This document shows, one piece after another, positions 1-8,907 of a stretch of DNA of 64,000 bases. Within the stretch, counting starts at the first letter, position 1. Every line of letters begins with the position of its first letter. The notes beneath the pieces were generated by a model. The model ran no database searches, had not been told where the DNA came from, and was given only the letters and a program-made list of their open reading frames with translations. The translations under genes and the position numbers were made by a program. This DNA comes from Methylocaldum sp. 14B (GTDB taxonomy: Bacteria; Pseudomonadota; Gammaproteobacteria; Methylococcales; Methylococcaceae), in the NCBI RefSeq assembly GCF_002005105.1, contig NZ_MSCV01000025.1, positions 28,336 through 92,335 on the forward strand, in the 5' to 3' direction.

Positions 1-1114
1 CCAGGGATTCTATTTTGCTCCACCGAAAAAGACTCCCGATATCGCGCTTAACCCGCAACTGTTCAGTGACCGACAAAAACGCAACGTTTATTCGGAAAAG
101 CTGACGATCGCACACCTGTTGAAAGAAGTTCCGACCATATCGCCACAATCAACCATGGAAGAAGTCGGCGATCTCTTCCGAATCAGTGAAACGCTCCAAT
201 CGGTGGCCATTGTAGACAATGGCGAACCCTTGGGACTGATTTTGCGCAACGACCTGATGAATCTCTTGGCGAGCCGATACGGACGCGACTTGCATGGTCG
301 AAAACCCATACAGGAATTCGCCTTCAGGCCAACGCTCAAGTTCGACCTCCACACATCCCTCGAGGACGTCAGTCGCTGCCTGACCAGCGCGGTCAATCAC
401 CAAACGGACGAATTCATTATTACGGAAAACGGACGTTTGATCGGCAAAGGCACTCTTCTGGATCTCCTGAGCACGATCACCGATTTGCAGATCACTAAAG
501 CCCGCTACGCGAACCCGCTGACACTATTGCCCGGTAGTGTTTTGATTCAACAGAAACTGGATGAGTTCCTGCGTAATCGAGAGGATTTCGTCGTCGCATA
601 TTGCGATATCGATTACTTCAAAGCTTACAATGACGTTTATGGCTATTTACGCGGCGACGATCTCATCCAGCTTGTGGGCCGACTCATGACAGAAACGGCC
701 GATACCGATTTGGACTTTGTAGGGCATATCGGCGGCGACGATTTTATCGTCCTGTTCCGGAGCGCCGACTGGAAAGAACGCTGTCGACACCTGTTACAAA
801 CCTTCGAGACGCTCGTACCGGAACATTACACCGCCAAAGACCGACAAATCGGCGGCATCGAAGCGTGCGACAGGTATGGAGAGAAACGATATTTTCCTTT
901 CGTATCTCTTTCGATCGGCATTTTGCCGGTGGCCGCGAGTCAGAATGGCTTGACCAAGGAAGTTATCGCCGAACTGGCATCGATAGCCAAAAAGAAGGCT
1001 AAGGAATCTTGCGGCAACGCGATGTACATCGAAAATCTCGAGAGCGAAGAACGAATCAATCTGACTTCGACCCTGGAAGAAATCGCCATTCAAACCAAGT
1101 TGTTCATGCACTGA
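1..1114 (+). CDS. EAL-CBS-GGDEF cyclic-di-GMP signalling protein (3' part)
   Basis: The reading frame is open from base 2, so the gene begins upstream of the window; 370 residues are visible. The first residues (QGFYFAPP) look like the end of an EAL phosphodiesterase domain. Two CBS-type repeats follow (roughly visible residues 40-160), with phrases such as VAIVDNGEPLGLI and EFIITENGRLIG. The C-terminal half is a GGDEF domain with CDIDYFKAYND and an intact GGDDF active-site motif, so diguanylate cyclase activity is plausible. No RxxD inhibitory site is seen five residues before GGDDF. CBS pairs usually sense adenine nucleotides. The last 25 bases overlap the convergent end of lpxB. The EAL assignment rests on a short tail only. 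Confidence 0.85.
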   Translation, partial: QGFYFAPPKKTPDIALNPQLFSDRQKRNVYSEKLTIAHLLKEVPTISPQSTMEEVGDLFRISETLQSVAIVDNGEPLGLILRNDLMNLLASRYGRDLHGRKPIQEFAFRPTLKFDLHTSLEDVSRCLTSAVNHQTDEFIITENGRLIGKGTLLDLLSTITDLQITKARYANPLTLLPGSVLIQQKLDEFLRNREDFVVAYCDIDYFKAYNDVYGYLRGDDLIQLVGRLMTETADTDLDFVGHIGGDDFIVLFRSADWKERCRHLLQTFETLVPEHYTAKDRQIGGIEACDRYGEKRYFPFVSLSIGILPVAASQNGLTKEVIAELASIAKKKAKESCGNAMYIENLESEERINLTSTLEEIAIQTKLFMH

Positions 1115-2295
1115 CTGACTGATTGATCGGATGCCGCTTTCGGCTTCGATTCCAAGTTCAGCATTTCCGCTGCCAGCTGCGCGAGTTTGAGCGCGCCATT
1201 CTTGTCTCCCAAGTCGTCCCTGATTTGCCTGAGCGCCTGCCGCATCGCTTCTGCATAATCGTGATCCCGAAGAATTCGGGTGATCTCGCCGGCGATATTG
1301 TCCGGCGCCGCATCGTGCTGAATAAACTCGCGGACCACATGACGACCCGCCAAAATGTTCGGCAATCCGATATAAGGGATGCGGACCAGCAGGCGCCCCA
1401 ACCAATAACTGAGCGGAGTCAGCCGATAGACGATTGCCATCGGTATACCCAGCAATGCCACTTCAAGCGTCGCGGTGCCGGAAACGGTGATCACGGCATC
1501 GCAGCATTGCAGGGCATCGTAATCCTGCCCTTCGATCACGCGGACGGGTAGATCGCTAAGCGCAAGATGGCTGTGCAGCAACTCGTCCGATATCGAAGGG
1601 GCGCGAAAAAGAACGAATTGCGCTCCCGGAAACTCGTGCGCCAACCGTCCCGCAGCGCCTAGAATCACGGGCAGAAGCCGGTTAATCTCGTTGACCCGGC
1701 TACCCGGCAACAGTCCGATAACCGGGCGTTTGCCCGCAAATCCGAATTTAGCCATAGCTTCGGATCGCTCCATGGAGGGCTTTACCTTTCCCGCCAAAGG
1801 ATGGCCCACGTAGGTCACCGGTATTTTATAGGCCTCGTAGAACGGCACTTCGAACGGGAATATCACCGCCATGTGGTCCACGATCCGACCGTAGCTCTTC
1901 ACCCGCCCAGGGCGCCAAGCCCAAACCTGCGGACTCACATAGAACAGGACTTTGACGCCGCATTCCTTTGCCTTCCGCGCCAAACGAAAGTTGAACTCCT
2001 TGTAGTCGACACAGATCAGCAAATCCGGTTTCTCTTCGCAAGCTATCTGCTGCATCGAACGGAGCGCTCGCCGAATTTCACCGTAATGCTTGGCCACTTC
2101 GGCGAGCCCGATGACGGCGAGATGGGTGGAGTCGCAACGGAGTTCAATCCCCGCCTCGCGCATTCTGACGCCGCCCATGCCGATGCCGCGGAGGTTCGGG
2201 ATGAGTTTTTTGAGCTCCCGAAATAGATGGGCGGCGTGGAGGTCACCGGACGCTTCTCCGGCGCTCAACATGACGAGAGGCGAGCGCTCAGTCAT
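1090..2295 (-). CDS. lpxB: lipid-A-disaccharide synthase
   Basis: LpxB is a peripheral inner-membrane glycosyltransferase that condenses a UDP-diacylglucosamine with lipid X to form the lipid A disaccharide. The 401-residue length is close to the family norm. The N-terminal GEASGD (residues 13-18), GIGMGG and the C-terminal segment with SLP-like GLPNILAGRHVV identify it. It is the last gene of lpxA-gnnA-gnnB-lpxB; its ATG overlaps the end of gnnB by 8 bases, so it is probably translationally coupled. Its 3' end overlaps the convergent GGDEF gene by 25 bases. Because gnnAB lie upstream, its natural substrates probably carry an amide-linked 3-acyl chain. Confidence 0.95.
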   Translation of the reverse strand: MTERSPLVMLSAGEASGDLHAAHLFRELKKLIPNLRGIGMGGVRMREAGIELRCDSTHLAVIGLAEVAKHYGEIRRALRSMQQIACEEKPDLLICVDYKEFNFRLARKAKECGVKVLFYVSPQVWAWRPGRVKSYGRIVDHMAVIFPFEVPFYEAYKIPVTYVGHPLAGKVKPSMERSEAMAKFGFAGKRPVIGLLPGSRVNEINRLLPVILGAAGRLAHEFPGAQFVLFRAPSISDELLHSHLALSDLPVRVIEGQDYDALQCCDAVITVSGTATLEVALLGIPMAIVYRLTPLSYWLGRLLVRIPYIGLPNILAGRHVVREFIQHDAAPDNIAGEITRILRDHDYAEAMRQALRQIRDDLGDKNGALKLAQLAAEMLNLESKPKAASDQSVSQCMNNLV

Positions 2296-3385
2296 TCAAA
2301 GCCGCACGGATGACCGACTCGATGCGGCGGACATCGGCTTCCGGAAGTTCGGGGTAAATGGGCAAGGACAGGCAACGCGCCGCGACCGCTTCCGTGACCG
2401 GCAGAGTTAGCCCGGCACACTCTTCGGCAAATACCTTCTGCCGATGCAACGGCACCGGATAATAAACCGCGCAGGCGATGCCGGACTTCTGGAGTGCCTG
2501 CATGACGGCGTCGCGCCGGTCGGTCAGCAGTGTGTACTGATGGTAAACGTGTACGCCTATGCCGTCCTCATAAGGCGTGGTTACCGACAGATCCGCCATC
2601 AGGTCCGAATACAGATGGGCAACACGACGGCGATTGTGGTTGAAATCGTCGATACGTCGCAGCTTGATGCGCAGGATTGCCGCCTGCAATTCGTCGAGCC
2701 GGCTGTTGTAACCGATCACGTCGTGGTAGTACCGCACCTCGGACCCGTGGTTACGCAACACCTTGACCTTGTCGGCGATATCATCCTCATTCGTGGTGAC
2801 CAAACCGCCATCGCCATAGCAGCCGAGATTCTTGCTCGGAAAAAAGCTGAATCCGGCGCTCACGCCGAAGCTGCCGGTCTGCTGCCCGCCGATGGATGCA
2901 CCGAACGACTGGGCGCAGTCTTCCACCATCCTGAGCCCGTGCTTTTCGCAGATCGCGGAAATCCGCTGCATGTCCGCCGGCTGGCCAAACAAGTGTACCG
3001 GCATGACGGCCGCAGTCTTTTCGGTGATCGCCGCCTCGATGGCATCAGGATCGATATTGAAGGTCTTGGGATCGATGTCCACGAAAACAGGCTTGGCGCC
3101 AACGTAGCGAATGGCTTCCGCCGTCGCGATAAAGGTAAACGGTGTCGTAATGACCTCGTCCCCTTCGCCGATACCGGCTGCCAAAAGGGCCAAATGCAGG
3201 GCGTCGGTTCCCGAAGCGACACCGATCGCGTGCTTGATCCCCAGATAAGCCGCCGTTTCCTCTTCAAAGGCCTTGACGTTCGGCCCCAGAACAAAGGCGC
3301 AGCTATCCAAGACCTGCCTCAAGCTTTGATCGATTTCGTCCTTGATTTGCAGATATTGGGCTTTTAGGTCGACCATGGGGATCAT
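2288..3385 (-). CDS. gnnB: DegT/DnrJ/EryC1-type aminotransferase, probable GnnB
   Basis: This is a PLP-dependent sugar aminotransferase of the DegT/DnrJ/EryC1/StrS family, 365 residues. The Schiff-base lysine is K185 in FFPSKNLGCYGDGG; D156 in VEDCAQ is the cofactor-ring aspartate. I chose the ATG at 3385 (MIPMVDLKAQY) because AGGAGAG precedes it at good spacing; a longer start at 3415 is possible. Lying between lpxA and lpxB, next to a Gfo/Idh oxidoreductase, it matches GnnB of Acidithiobacillus ferrooxidans, which transaminates the 3-keto-UDP-GlcNAc made by GnnA to UDP-GlcNAc3N. The function is inferred from family plus position; a nucleotide-sugar aminotransferase for O-antigen is the alternative. 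Confidence 0.85.
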   Translation of the reverse strand: MIPMVDLKAQYLQIKDEIDQSLRQVLDSCAFVLGPNVKAFEEETAAYLGIKHAIGVASGTDALHLALLAAGIGEGDEVITTPFTFIATAEAIRYVGAKPVFVDIDPKTFNIDPDAIEAAITEKTAAVMPVHLFGQPADMQRISAICEKHGLRMVEDCAQSFGASIGGQQTGSFGVSAGFSFFPSKNLGCYGDGGLVTTNEDDIADKVKVLRNHGSEVRYYHDVIGYNSRLDELQAAILRIKLRRIDDFNHNRRRVAHLYSDLMADLSVTTPYEDGIGVHVYHQYTLLTDRRDAVMQALQKSGIACAVYYPVPLHRQKVFAEECAGLTLPVTEAVAARCLSLPIYPELPEADVRRIESVIRAALND

Positions 3386-3491
3386 GAGATCTATCTCTCC
3401 TGTAGGCGTTGTCATGACAAGCGTTGCGTAGCGACATTAAGCCCCCGCGACCGCAGCGCCAGGGGCAGGAAAACCATTCAGGCGTGAATGG

Positions 3492-4427
3492 TCAGGCGTT
3501 GAGTAGCCGGGTGATTTCGGTAGCCGTTGCCAGAGCGCGCCGTCCGGCATGCCCGGACACTAAAGGCTCGCGTCCGTTCCGGATGCAAGCGACGAAATGC
3601 TTGATCTCCTCCATCAGAGCATCTCCGTTGTCGAACACGGACTCTTCACTGACGATTTCCGGTATGCCGGGAAACATCTCGCCCTCACCTTTACGATGGC
3701 GCGTCAGCGCGCGATTTTGGAAATCAACGGAAATATAAGCATTGGGCATGAACATACGCATCTTGCGTTCGACTTTCTGGCTGACGCGGCTGGCCGTGAC
3801 GTTGGCCACGCTGCCATTCTTGAACGCAATGCGCGCGTTGGCGATATCGACGTCACCGGTCAATACCGGCACGCCTTTGGCGTCGATGCGGTCGACTTCA
3901 CAATCGACCAAATCCAGGATGATATCGATATCGTGGATCATAAGATCAAGCACTACGCTGACGTCGTTGGCGCGTGGTTTGAACGGCGCCAAACGGTGCG
4001 ATTCGATAAAAATCGGCTTGTCCTCGGTCAGATCGAGAGCCAATAGAGCGGCGTTGAAGCGTTCCAGATGCCCCACCATGAGCACGCGGCACTTTTCTTC
4101 GGCGATGCGGATAAGCTCATCGGCCTCCTCTACCGTCACCGTGATCGGCTTTTCCACCAGCACATGCGCTCCCACCGCCAAGAAATCCTTGGCCACTTGG
4201 TGATGCAAGCTGGTCGGTACCACGATGCTCACGGCATCGACTCGGCCGAGCAGTTCCCGGTAGTCAGTCAGCGCCTGGCTACCGGTCTTATCCGCTACGG
4301 CTTGGGCTGTCCGCAGATCCGTATCGACTACGGCGACCAATTCGCAATCAGGAAGTGCAGCATATTTTTCCGCGTGGAACTTCCCCAAGTAACCGACTCC
4401 GATCACGGCACATTTCAGTGAACTCAT
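3492..4427 (-). CDS. gnnA: Gfo/Idh/MocA-type oxidoreductase, probable GnnA
   Basis: This NAD-dependent sugar dehydrogenase has 311 residues. The N-terminal Rossmann fold shows G10-V-G-Y-L-G15, and the family EKP motif is at residues 92-94. The C-terminal half is the usual Gfo/Idh substrate domain. In A. ferrooxidans, GnnA oxidises the 3-OH of UDP-GlcNAc and GnnB aminates it; here the two genes sit in the same place, between lpxA and lpxB. The gap to gnnB is about 100 bases and the gap from lpxA about 50, consistent with one transcript. The role is inferred from context; other members of this family act on many sugars. Confidence 0.83.
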   Translation of the reverse strand: MSSLKCAVIGVGYLGKFHAEKYAALPDCELVAVVDTDLRTAQAVADKTGSQALTDYRELLGRVDAVSIVVPTSLHHQVAKDFLAVGAHVLVEKPITVTVEEADELIRIAEEKCRVLMVGHLERFNAALLALDLTEDKPIFIESHRLAPFKPRANDVSVVLDLMIHDIDIILDLVDCEVDRIDAKGVPVLTGDVDIANARIAFKNGSVANVTASRVSQKVERKMRMFMPNAYISVDFQNRALTRHRKGEGEMFPGIPEIVSEESVFDNGDALMEEIKHFVACIRNGREPLVSGHAGRRALATATEITRLLNA

Positions 4428-4478
4428 GGCGCTTTTTAAACTGAGAAAGAAAGTGGATGCGTCGATGTATCGACCGAT

Positions 4479-5267
4479 TCAATCTTCACCACGGGCATGT
4501 ATATCGATAAACCCCAAAGTCCCGTGGCGCTTCGATTCTTCCGCCAGCCAACGTCGAAGATAGGCCAGTTCCGGCGTATCCGGCAAGTCGTCCAGGCTCT
4601 TTTTGTTCCGCAAACGCCGGTAGGCGGTCGATACGGCTTTCAGACGTTCTCCGTCGATCCCCGCGCGCCGCATACCTACCAGGTTCAGCCGATAATGCTT
4701 ACCCGGTCTTCCACCTACCATCGTAAAGGGAATAACGTCTTTATTGATACCCGCAAGTCCCTGCAAGATCGCGAAGCTACCGATGCGGCAGAACTGGTGA
4801 ACCATGACCCCGCCCCCGAAAAAAACCCGATCCCCTACCTGAACATGGCCGCCGAGTGTGGCACCGCTGGCGAAAATATTGTTGTCGCCCAACCGGCAGT
4901 CGTGTGCCACGTGACTATTGTTCATCAGATAGTTATTCGCGCCGATCCGCGTAGCGTCGCCCTTTCGGGTGGCTCTACTCACGGTCACGCCTTCGCGAAA
5001 AACATTGGCGTCGCCAATCTCCACATAGGTTTCCGTTAGAGGATCGAACCCCAGATCCTGGGGCAATCCGCCGATGACCGCCTGTGGACAGACGTGGTTG
5101 TTCCTTCCCATGCGAACGTACGAATGAATGACGGCATGGGCCTCGATGCGACAACCTTCCCCGATTTCGGTGCGGCTCTCAATCACGGCGTAAGGACCCA
5201 CCGAAACGCCTATCCCTAGTTTGGCATCCGGAGCGATGCAGGCGGTAGGATGTATATTCGCAATCAT
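4479..5267 (-). CDS. lpxA: acyl-ACP--UDP-N-acetylglucosamine O-acyltransferase family (LpxA)
   Basis: LpxA catalyses the first lipid A step, 3-acylation of UDP-GlcNAc (or of its 3-amino analogue where GnnAB exist). The 262-residue protein is a left-handed beta-helix: hexapeptide repeats fill about residues 10-190. H122 in HVAHD corresponds to the catalytic His125 of E. coli. A C-terminal helical region follows. It heads the lpxA-gnnA-gnnB-lpxB run, with xerD rather than fabZ upstream. Given the neighbours, its preferred acceptor may be UDP-GlcNAc3N, giving an N-linked acyl chain; that is inference. Confidence 0.95.
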   Translation of the reverse strand: MIANIHPTACIAPDAKLGIGVSVGPYAVIESRTEIGEGCRIEAHAVIHSYVRMGRNNHVCPQAVIGGLPQDLGFDPLTETYVEIGDANVFREGVTVSRATRKGDATRIGANNYLMNNSHVAHDCRLGDNNIFASGATLGGHVQVGDRVFFGGGVMVHQFCRIGSFAILQGLAGINKDVIPFTMVGGRPGKHYRLNLVGMRRAGIDGERLKAVSTAYRRLRNKKSLDDLPDTPELAYLRRWLAEESKRHGTLGFIDIHARGED

Positions 5268-5294
5268 AAATCCTCGGCTAAGCTCAGAACGGTT

Positions 5295-6224
5295 TCAACC
5301 GCGCGGGTGACAGCGGGCGTGAAGGTCTTTTAAGCGCTCCTGGGCGACGTGGGTATAAATTTGTGTGCTCGACAAATCACTGTGCCCTAATAAGAGTTGA
5401 ACCACCCGAAGATCAGCGCCATGATTCAGCAAATGTGTAGCGAAAGCGTGTCTCAAAGTATGGGGCGAAAGCGGCTTATGAATGCCGGCCAGCAAAGCAT
5501 AGCGCTTAATGAGGTGCCAAAAGGCCTGGCGCGTCATTGCGGCTCCGCGATCCGTGACGAACACATCGTCGCTGCGTCTCCCCCTCAGGATCATCGGCCG
5601 TGCCGACTTCAGGTAACGGTTCACCCAATCTTCCGCCTCTTCGCCGATGGGTACCAAGCGATCCTTGCGTCCCTTACCCACTACGCGAACGACACCTTGG
5701 CGGAGATTCAATTGCCCGAGCGTAAGCCCGACCAATTCGCTTACACGAAGTCCGGTGGCATAAAGGACTTCCAGCATAACCCGATCCCGGCAGCCTAAAG
5801 GCTCATCGGTGTTCGGAGCCTCCAGCAAGGCTTCCACATCCTTCTCCGTGAGCGTTTTCGGTAGCGGGCGCCCGATGCGAGGCGCCTCTATGGACACGGT
5901 CGGATCTCTATCTACGCAGCCTTCGCGAGTGGCGAATAAGTAAAACTTCCGCAGGCTCGAAAGGAGTCGGGCGCTGGTCCGCTCACTCGCCTTCTGACGA
6001 TATTTCAGCGCCAAGTAGCCTTCTATCTCGCCCGCCTCTACCTGGCAAAGCGATTTTTTGTGCGTATTGCTCAACCAAACGGCAAACAGGCTGACGTCAC
6101 TTCCGTACGCTTTTTGAGTGTTCTCGCTTAATCCTTCTTCGACCCAGAGGGCGTTCATGAAACGCCGGATCAGATCACCATCCGAATCGGCAATGCGAGG
6201 TTCAATCGAGCCAACAGCCTTCAT
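5295..6224 (-). CDS. xerD: tyrosine recombinase XerD
   Basis: XerD works with XerC at dif to resolve chromosome dimers at division. The 309-residue protein has an N-terminal SAM-like core-binding domain (about 15-100) and a catalytic domain with the complete set R160, K184, H255, R258, H281 and nucleophile Y290. The C-terminus, LHARCHPRG, resembles the E. coli XerD tail (HHPRA) more than XerC. It lies 27 bases upstream of lpxA on the same strand. This is the housekeeping recombinase, not an integrase: no attachment site or phage gene is near. Confidence 0.9.
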   Translation of the reverse strand: MKAVGSIEPRIADSDGDLIRRFMNALWVEEGLSENTQKAYGSDVSLFAVWLSNTHKKSLCQVEAGEIEGYLALKYRQKASERTSARLLSSLRKFYLFATREGCVDRDPTVSIEAPRIGRPLPKTLTEKDVEALLEAPNTDEPLGCRDRVMLEVLYATGLRVSELVGLTLGQLNLRQGVVRVVGKGRKDRLVPIGEEAEDWVNRYLKSARPMILRGRRSDDVFVTDRGAAMTRQAFWHLIKRYALLAGIHKPLSPHTLRHAFATHLLNHGADLRVVQLLLGHSDLSSTQIYTHVAQERLKDLHARCHPRG

Positions 6225-6286
6225 GCCTTATGAACGATGGCGTTTTCACAAAACGCGCCTGATTTATCTCGGTCCCCATACGACAA

Positions 6287-6308
6287 ACGGGCAGCGCTCG
6301 CTGCCCGT
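6287..6308 (-). terminator. hairpin downstream of rplS
   Basis: A perfect 9-bp stem (acgggcagc / gctgcccgt, 4-base loop) lies 43 bases past the rplS stop. On the minus strand it is followed by TTTG, only a short U-run. A second short palindrome (about 6324-6340) lies between it and rplS. It probably ends or attenuates the rpsP operon before xerD. Confidence 0.5.
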
Positions 6309-6351
6309 CTTCGATTCCCGCATCAATCGCCGCGGCGATTTCTCGTTCCGA

Positions 6352-6702
6352 TCAAATTTTTTCTTTGATACGGGCGGCCTTGCCAGTGCGGCTGCGGAGA
6401 TAATAAAGTTTCGCGCGACGAACGTCGCCGCGGCGCTTAACCTGAATATCCTGGACCTGAGGACTATAGGTTTGGAAAACCCTTTCCACGCCCTCGCCAT
6501 GAGAAATTTTGCGCACCGTGAAAGCGGAATTGTATCCCCTGTTCCGCTTGGCGATGACCACGCCTTCATAGGCCTGCAGGCGCTCGCGATTTCCCTCTTT
6601 CACCTTCACCTGTACGACCACGGTGTCGCCTGGACCAAAGTCCGGGACCGTTTTCTGGCTCATCCATTCGCGCTCAAGTTGCTGAATAATGTGACTGGAC
6701 AT
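6352..6702 (-). CDS. rplS: 50S ribosomal protein L19
   Basis: L19 sits at the 30S-50S interface and contributes to an intersubunit bridge. It has 116 residues, close to the usual 115. The L19 signature region [20 protein letters not shown] is near residue 80-100, and the basic C-terminus [15 protein letters not shown] is typical. It is the last gene of rpsP-rimM-trmD-rplS, 11 bases after trmD. Confidence 0.97.
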   Translation of the reverse strand: MSSHIIQQLEREWMSQKTVPDFGPGDTVVVQVKVKEGNRERLQAYEGVVIAKRNRGYNSAFTVRKISHGEGVERVFQTYSPQVQDIQVKRRGDVRRAKLYYLRSRTGKAARIKEKI

Positions 6703-6713
6703 TGCGATTCCCC

Positions 6714-7463
6714 TTAATTCGTTCCGGCTTTCAATTCGTGTTTAAACTCTTCCAGCAAATTCCGCTGCTCCGCATCGAGCTCAAGCTTAGCTAATAAATC
6801 TGGTCTTCTTAACCAAGTTCGGCCCAGGGACTGTTTCAAGCGCCAGCGTCTGATCGCAGCATGGTCTCCACTCTGCAAAATCTCAGGAACTCGCCGGCCA
6901 TCGAGCATTTCAGGCCGAGTGTAATGGGGGCAATCCAACAACCCCGCCATGTGCGAGTCCTGAACAGCCGAATCTGCATGCCCTAAAACACCAGGCAGCA
7001 ATCTAACCACCGCATCGAACATCACCAGCACCGCCAACTCGCCACCGCTCAAGACATAGTCACCTATCGACCACTCTTCGTCGATTTCGGCTTCGATCAG
7101 GCGCTCGTCGACTCCCTCGTAGCGTCCGGCAACCAGAACAAGTCTCGGCTGCCGAGAAAGACGAACGACAACATCTTGAGTCAACAAACCGCCTTGCGGG
7201 CTCAAATAAATCGTCTTTGCGGCTAGATTCGAGTCAGCTCGTGCCGCACGAATTGCACTGTGCAAGGGCTCGACTTTCATAACCATGCCCGGCCCACCGC
7301 CATAGGGACGATCATCTACCGTTCTATGCCGATCCGAGGTCCAGTCCCGCGGATTCCAGAGCTTGAGATCGACAATCCCTCTTTCGACTGCCCGCCCGGT
7401 TACACCGCACCTGGCGGCACTTTCGACCATTTCGGGGAACAGGGTAACGACATCGAAACGCAT
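6714..7463 (-). CDS. trmD: tRNA (guanine-N1)-methyltransferase
   Basis: TrmD uses SAM to methylate G37 next to the anticodon in tRNAs reading CNN and some other codons, preventing +1 frameshifts. The protein has 249 residues with the SPOUT trefoil-knot region: [13 protein letters not shown] (about 112-124), then [13 protein letters not shown]. The start [12 protein letters not shown] is the standard N-terminus. It follows rimM by 12 bases and precedes rplS, the conserved order. Confidence 0.97.
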   Translation of the reverse strand: MRFDVVTLFPEMVESAARCGVTGRAVERGIVDLKLWNPRDWTSDRHRTVDDRPYGGGPGMVMKVEPLHSAIRAARADSNLAAKTIYLSPQGGLLTQDVVVRLSRQPRLVLVAGRYEGVDERLIEAEIDEEWSIGDYVLSGGELAVLVMFDAVVRLLPGVLGHADSAVQDSHMAGLLDCPHYTRPEMLDGRRVPEILQSGDHAAIRRWRLKQSLGRTWLRRPDLLAKLELDAEQRNLLEEFKHELKAGTN

Positions 7464-7475
7464 TGAGCTACGGCT

Positions 7476-7976
7476 CTAAAAATCCGGATCCCAATCTACG
7501 ATTAGAACACCCTCATTCAAGTCGACACTCTTAACGAATTCGCCGACCACAAAAGGGATCAAGCGCTCTCGCTCGCCGTGAACCGTCATAACATCGTTCG
7601 CACCGGTTTCCATCATGCCGGTCACGGCACCCAGACTAATGCCGGATGTCGTACGGACCTCAAGCCCGATCAAATCCGCCCAATAATATTCGCCTGGCTT
7701 CGTTGGCTGAAACTGTTCTCTGTTAACGAAGATATTCAGCGTAGATAACTGCAACGCTTGGTCACGGTTATCCACACCCTCCAGATGCGCTACGACCGTG
7801 TTCCCATGCCGGCGCCCGCCGACGACCTTAAATTCCTTTTGAGCTTTCTCATCGCCGATCAGCCACGGCGAATAACTCAAGATATTGTCTGGCGGATCGG
7901 TATGTGAGCGAACTCTTACCCACCCTCGGACGCCAAACGCACCCAACACTTCACCGGCGACAATCTGCCGCGCCAC
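7476..7976 (-). CDS. rimM: ribosome maturation factor RimM
   Basis: RimM assists late assembly of the 30S head domain and binds S19. The 166-residue protein has the N-terminal RimM barrel (GEVLGAFGVRGWVRVRSHTD, residues 8-27) and a C-terminal PRC barrel with EYYWADLIGLEV. The C-terminus IVDWDPDF is typical. It lies between rpsP and trmD with short gaps. Confidence 0.96.
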   Translation of the reverse strand: MARQIVAGEVLGAFGVRGWVRVRSHTDPPDNILSYSPWLIGDEKAQKEFKVVGGRRHGNTVVAHLEGVDNRDQALQLSTLNIFVNREQFQPTKPGEYYWADLIGLEVRTTSGISLGAVTGMMETGANDVMTVHGERERLIPFVVGEFVKSVDLNEGVLIVDWDPDF

Positions 7977-8002
7977 TGTAAACTTGTGTCGCGGGAATAA
8001 AT

Positions 8003-8266
8003 TTAAGCCGCAGCCGAGTCTGCGCCTTTCCGAAATTCCTTAATCAAGGAGTGAACCCGTTCGGTCGTCTTGGCGCCTTGACTCAGCCAGTACTGAACAC
8101 GCGCATCATTTAAACGCAGTCTTTCGTCTTTCCCGGAAGCGATCGGGTTAAAAAACCCAACTCGCTCAATGTAACGACCATCTCGTTTACATCTGCTGTC
8201 GGCAACAACGACATGATAGAAAGGGCGCTTTTTTGCGCCACCACGGGCAAGACGAATCGTGACCAT
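8003..8266 (-). CDS. rpsP: 30S ribosomal protein S16
   Basis: S16 is an early 30S assembly protein that stabilises 16S rRNA folding. It has 87 residues with the diagnostic start [20 protein letters not shown] and [17 protein letters not shown]. It is the first gene of rpsP-rimM-trmD-rplS. A good sigma-70 promoter lies upstream, and a TAAGAGGAAA Shine-Dalgarno region precedes the ATG. Confidence 0.97.
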   Translation of the reverse strand: MVTIRLARGGAKKRPFYHVVVADSRCKRDGRYIERVGFFNPIASGKDERLRLNDARVQYWLSQGAKTTERVHSLIKEFRKGADSAAA

Positions 8267-8311
8267 TAAATTTCCTCTTAAGGATGCAAGAACAACCCGA
8301 AAAAACCAGAT

Positions 8312-8339
8312 ATTTTACCGAAAAACCTGTTTATGTGAA
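8312..8339 (-). promoter_or_regulatory. probable sigma-70 promoter of rpsP operon
   Basis: On the minus strand TTCACA and TAAAAT are separated by 16 bases, about 45 bases upstream of the rpsP ATG. The match is by eye only. The interval between here and tRNA-Ser holds nothing else that I can recognise. Confidence 0.5.
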
Positions 8340-8491
8340 GACTTGGCCGCCAAAATCATGCCAAACCAAGACTCAGCGCCAAAATTGAAACAGATTTGCG
8401 TCATACGGGCTAGATTGAAAACAGACTCGCAGCTCCCGAACCCACCCGAACCGGGTAATCGCCACTCGAGATCTTCTGCGCTTTAATGGAA

Positions 8492-8584
8492 TGGCGGAGA
8501 GAGAGGGATTCGAACCCTCGATAGAGCTTTTGACCCTATACTCCCTTAGCAGGGGAGCGCCTTCAGCCTCTCGGCCATCTCTCC
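8492..8584 (-). tRNA. serV: tRNA-Ser (anticodon GCU)
   Basis: The 93-nt sequence folds as a class II tRNA. The acceptor arms GGAGAGA and TCTCTCC pair, the D-arm has TGGCCGAGAGGC, and the anticodon stem CTCCC/GGGAG encloses CTGCTAA (anticodon GCT, reading AGC/AGU). A long variable arm follows, then the T-loop GGTTCGAATCC. The 3' CCA is encoded. It lies just downstream of csrA, the conserved recA-alaS-csrA-serV neighbourhood. A TATAAT (minus strand, 8597-8602) sits very close to the 5' end, so it may have its own promoter or be processed from the csrA transcript. Confidence 0.97.
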
Positions 8585-8608
8585 GAAACTGACGAGATTA
8601 TAATCGAC

Positions 8609-8815
8609 TTATTCCGTATGCTCAGCTGTTTTTTCTGGTGTTTGAGCCTGCTGCTCTCTTTTTATGCGCTCATAGATCTCTTCCCGATGCACAGAAACTT
8701 CCTTGGGCGCGTTCACACCAATGCGAACCTGATTACCTTTTACCCCTAATACGGTAACCGTTACATCATCCCCGATCATCAGAGTCTCACCGACTCTACG
8801 AGTCAATATCAACAT
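8609..8815 (-). CDS. csrA: carbon storage regulator CsrA
   Basis: CsrA is a dimeric RNA-binding protein that binds GGA motifs near ribosome-binding sites and controls translation of carbon-storage, motility and biofilm mRNAs. The 68-residue protein has the canonical beginning [17 protein letters not shown] and the RNA-contact segment around [12 protein letters not shown]. The C-terminal tail is polar. It lies between lysC and tRNA-Ser. Its leader contains GGA triplets, including GGAAAGGAAGGA at the Shine-Dalgarno site, so autoregulation is possible. Confidence 0.97.
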   Translation of the reverse strand: MLILTRRVGETLMIGDDVTVTVLGVKGNQVRIGVNAPKEVSVHREEIYERIKREQQAQTPEKTAEHTE

Positions 8816-8907
8816 AAATCCTTCCTTTCCGGTCGCTCGTGACCTACCTTAAAATGGTGCCGCTTGCCGCAACACCAAGCCAACCAACACAAACGGTTAA
8901 GCGCTAT

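Noticed and set aside
794..1405. 203-residue minus-strand frame crossing the GGDEF and lpxB ends
   Set aside because: It is an antisense shadow of two well-supported genes.
5295..6224. Tyrosine recombinase as evidence of a mobile element
   Set aside because: The sequence is housekeeping XerD, with no att repeats, tRNA junction or phage genes around it.
8259..8486. 75-residue open frame on the plus strand between rpsP and tRNA-Ser
   Set aside because: No family resemblance or ribosome-binding site, and it overlaps the rpsP promoter region.
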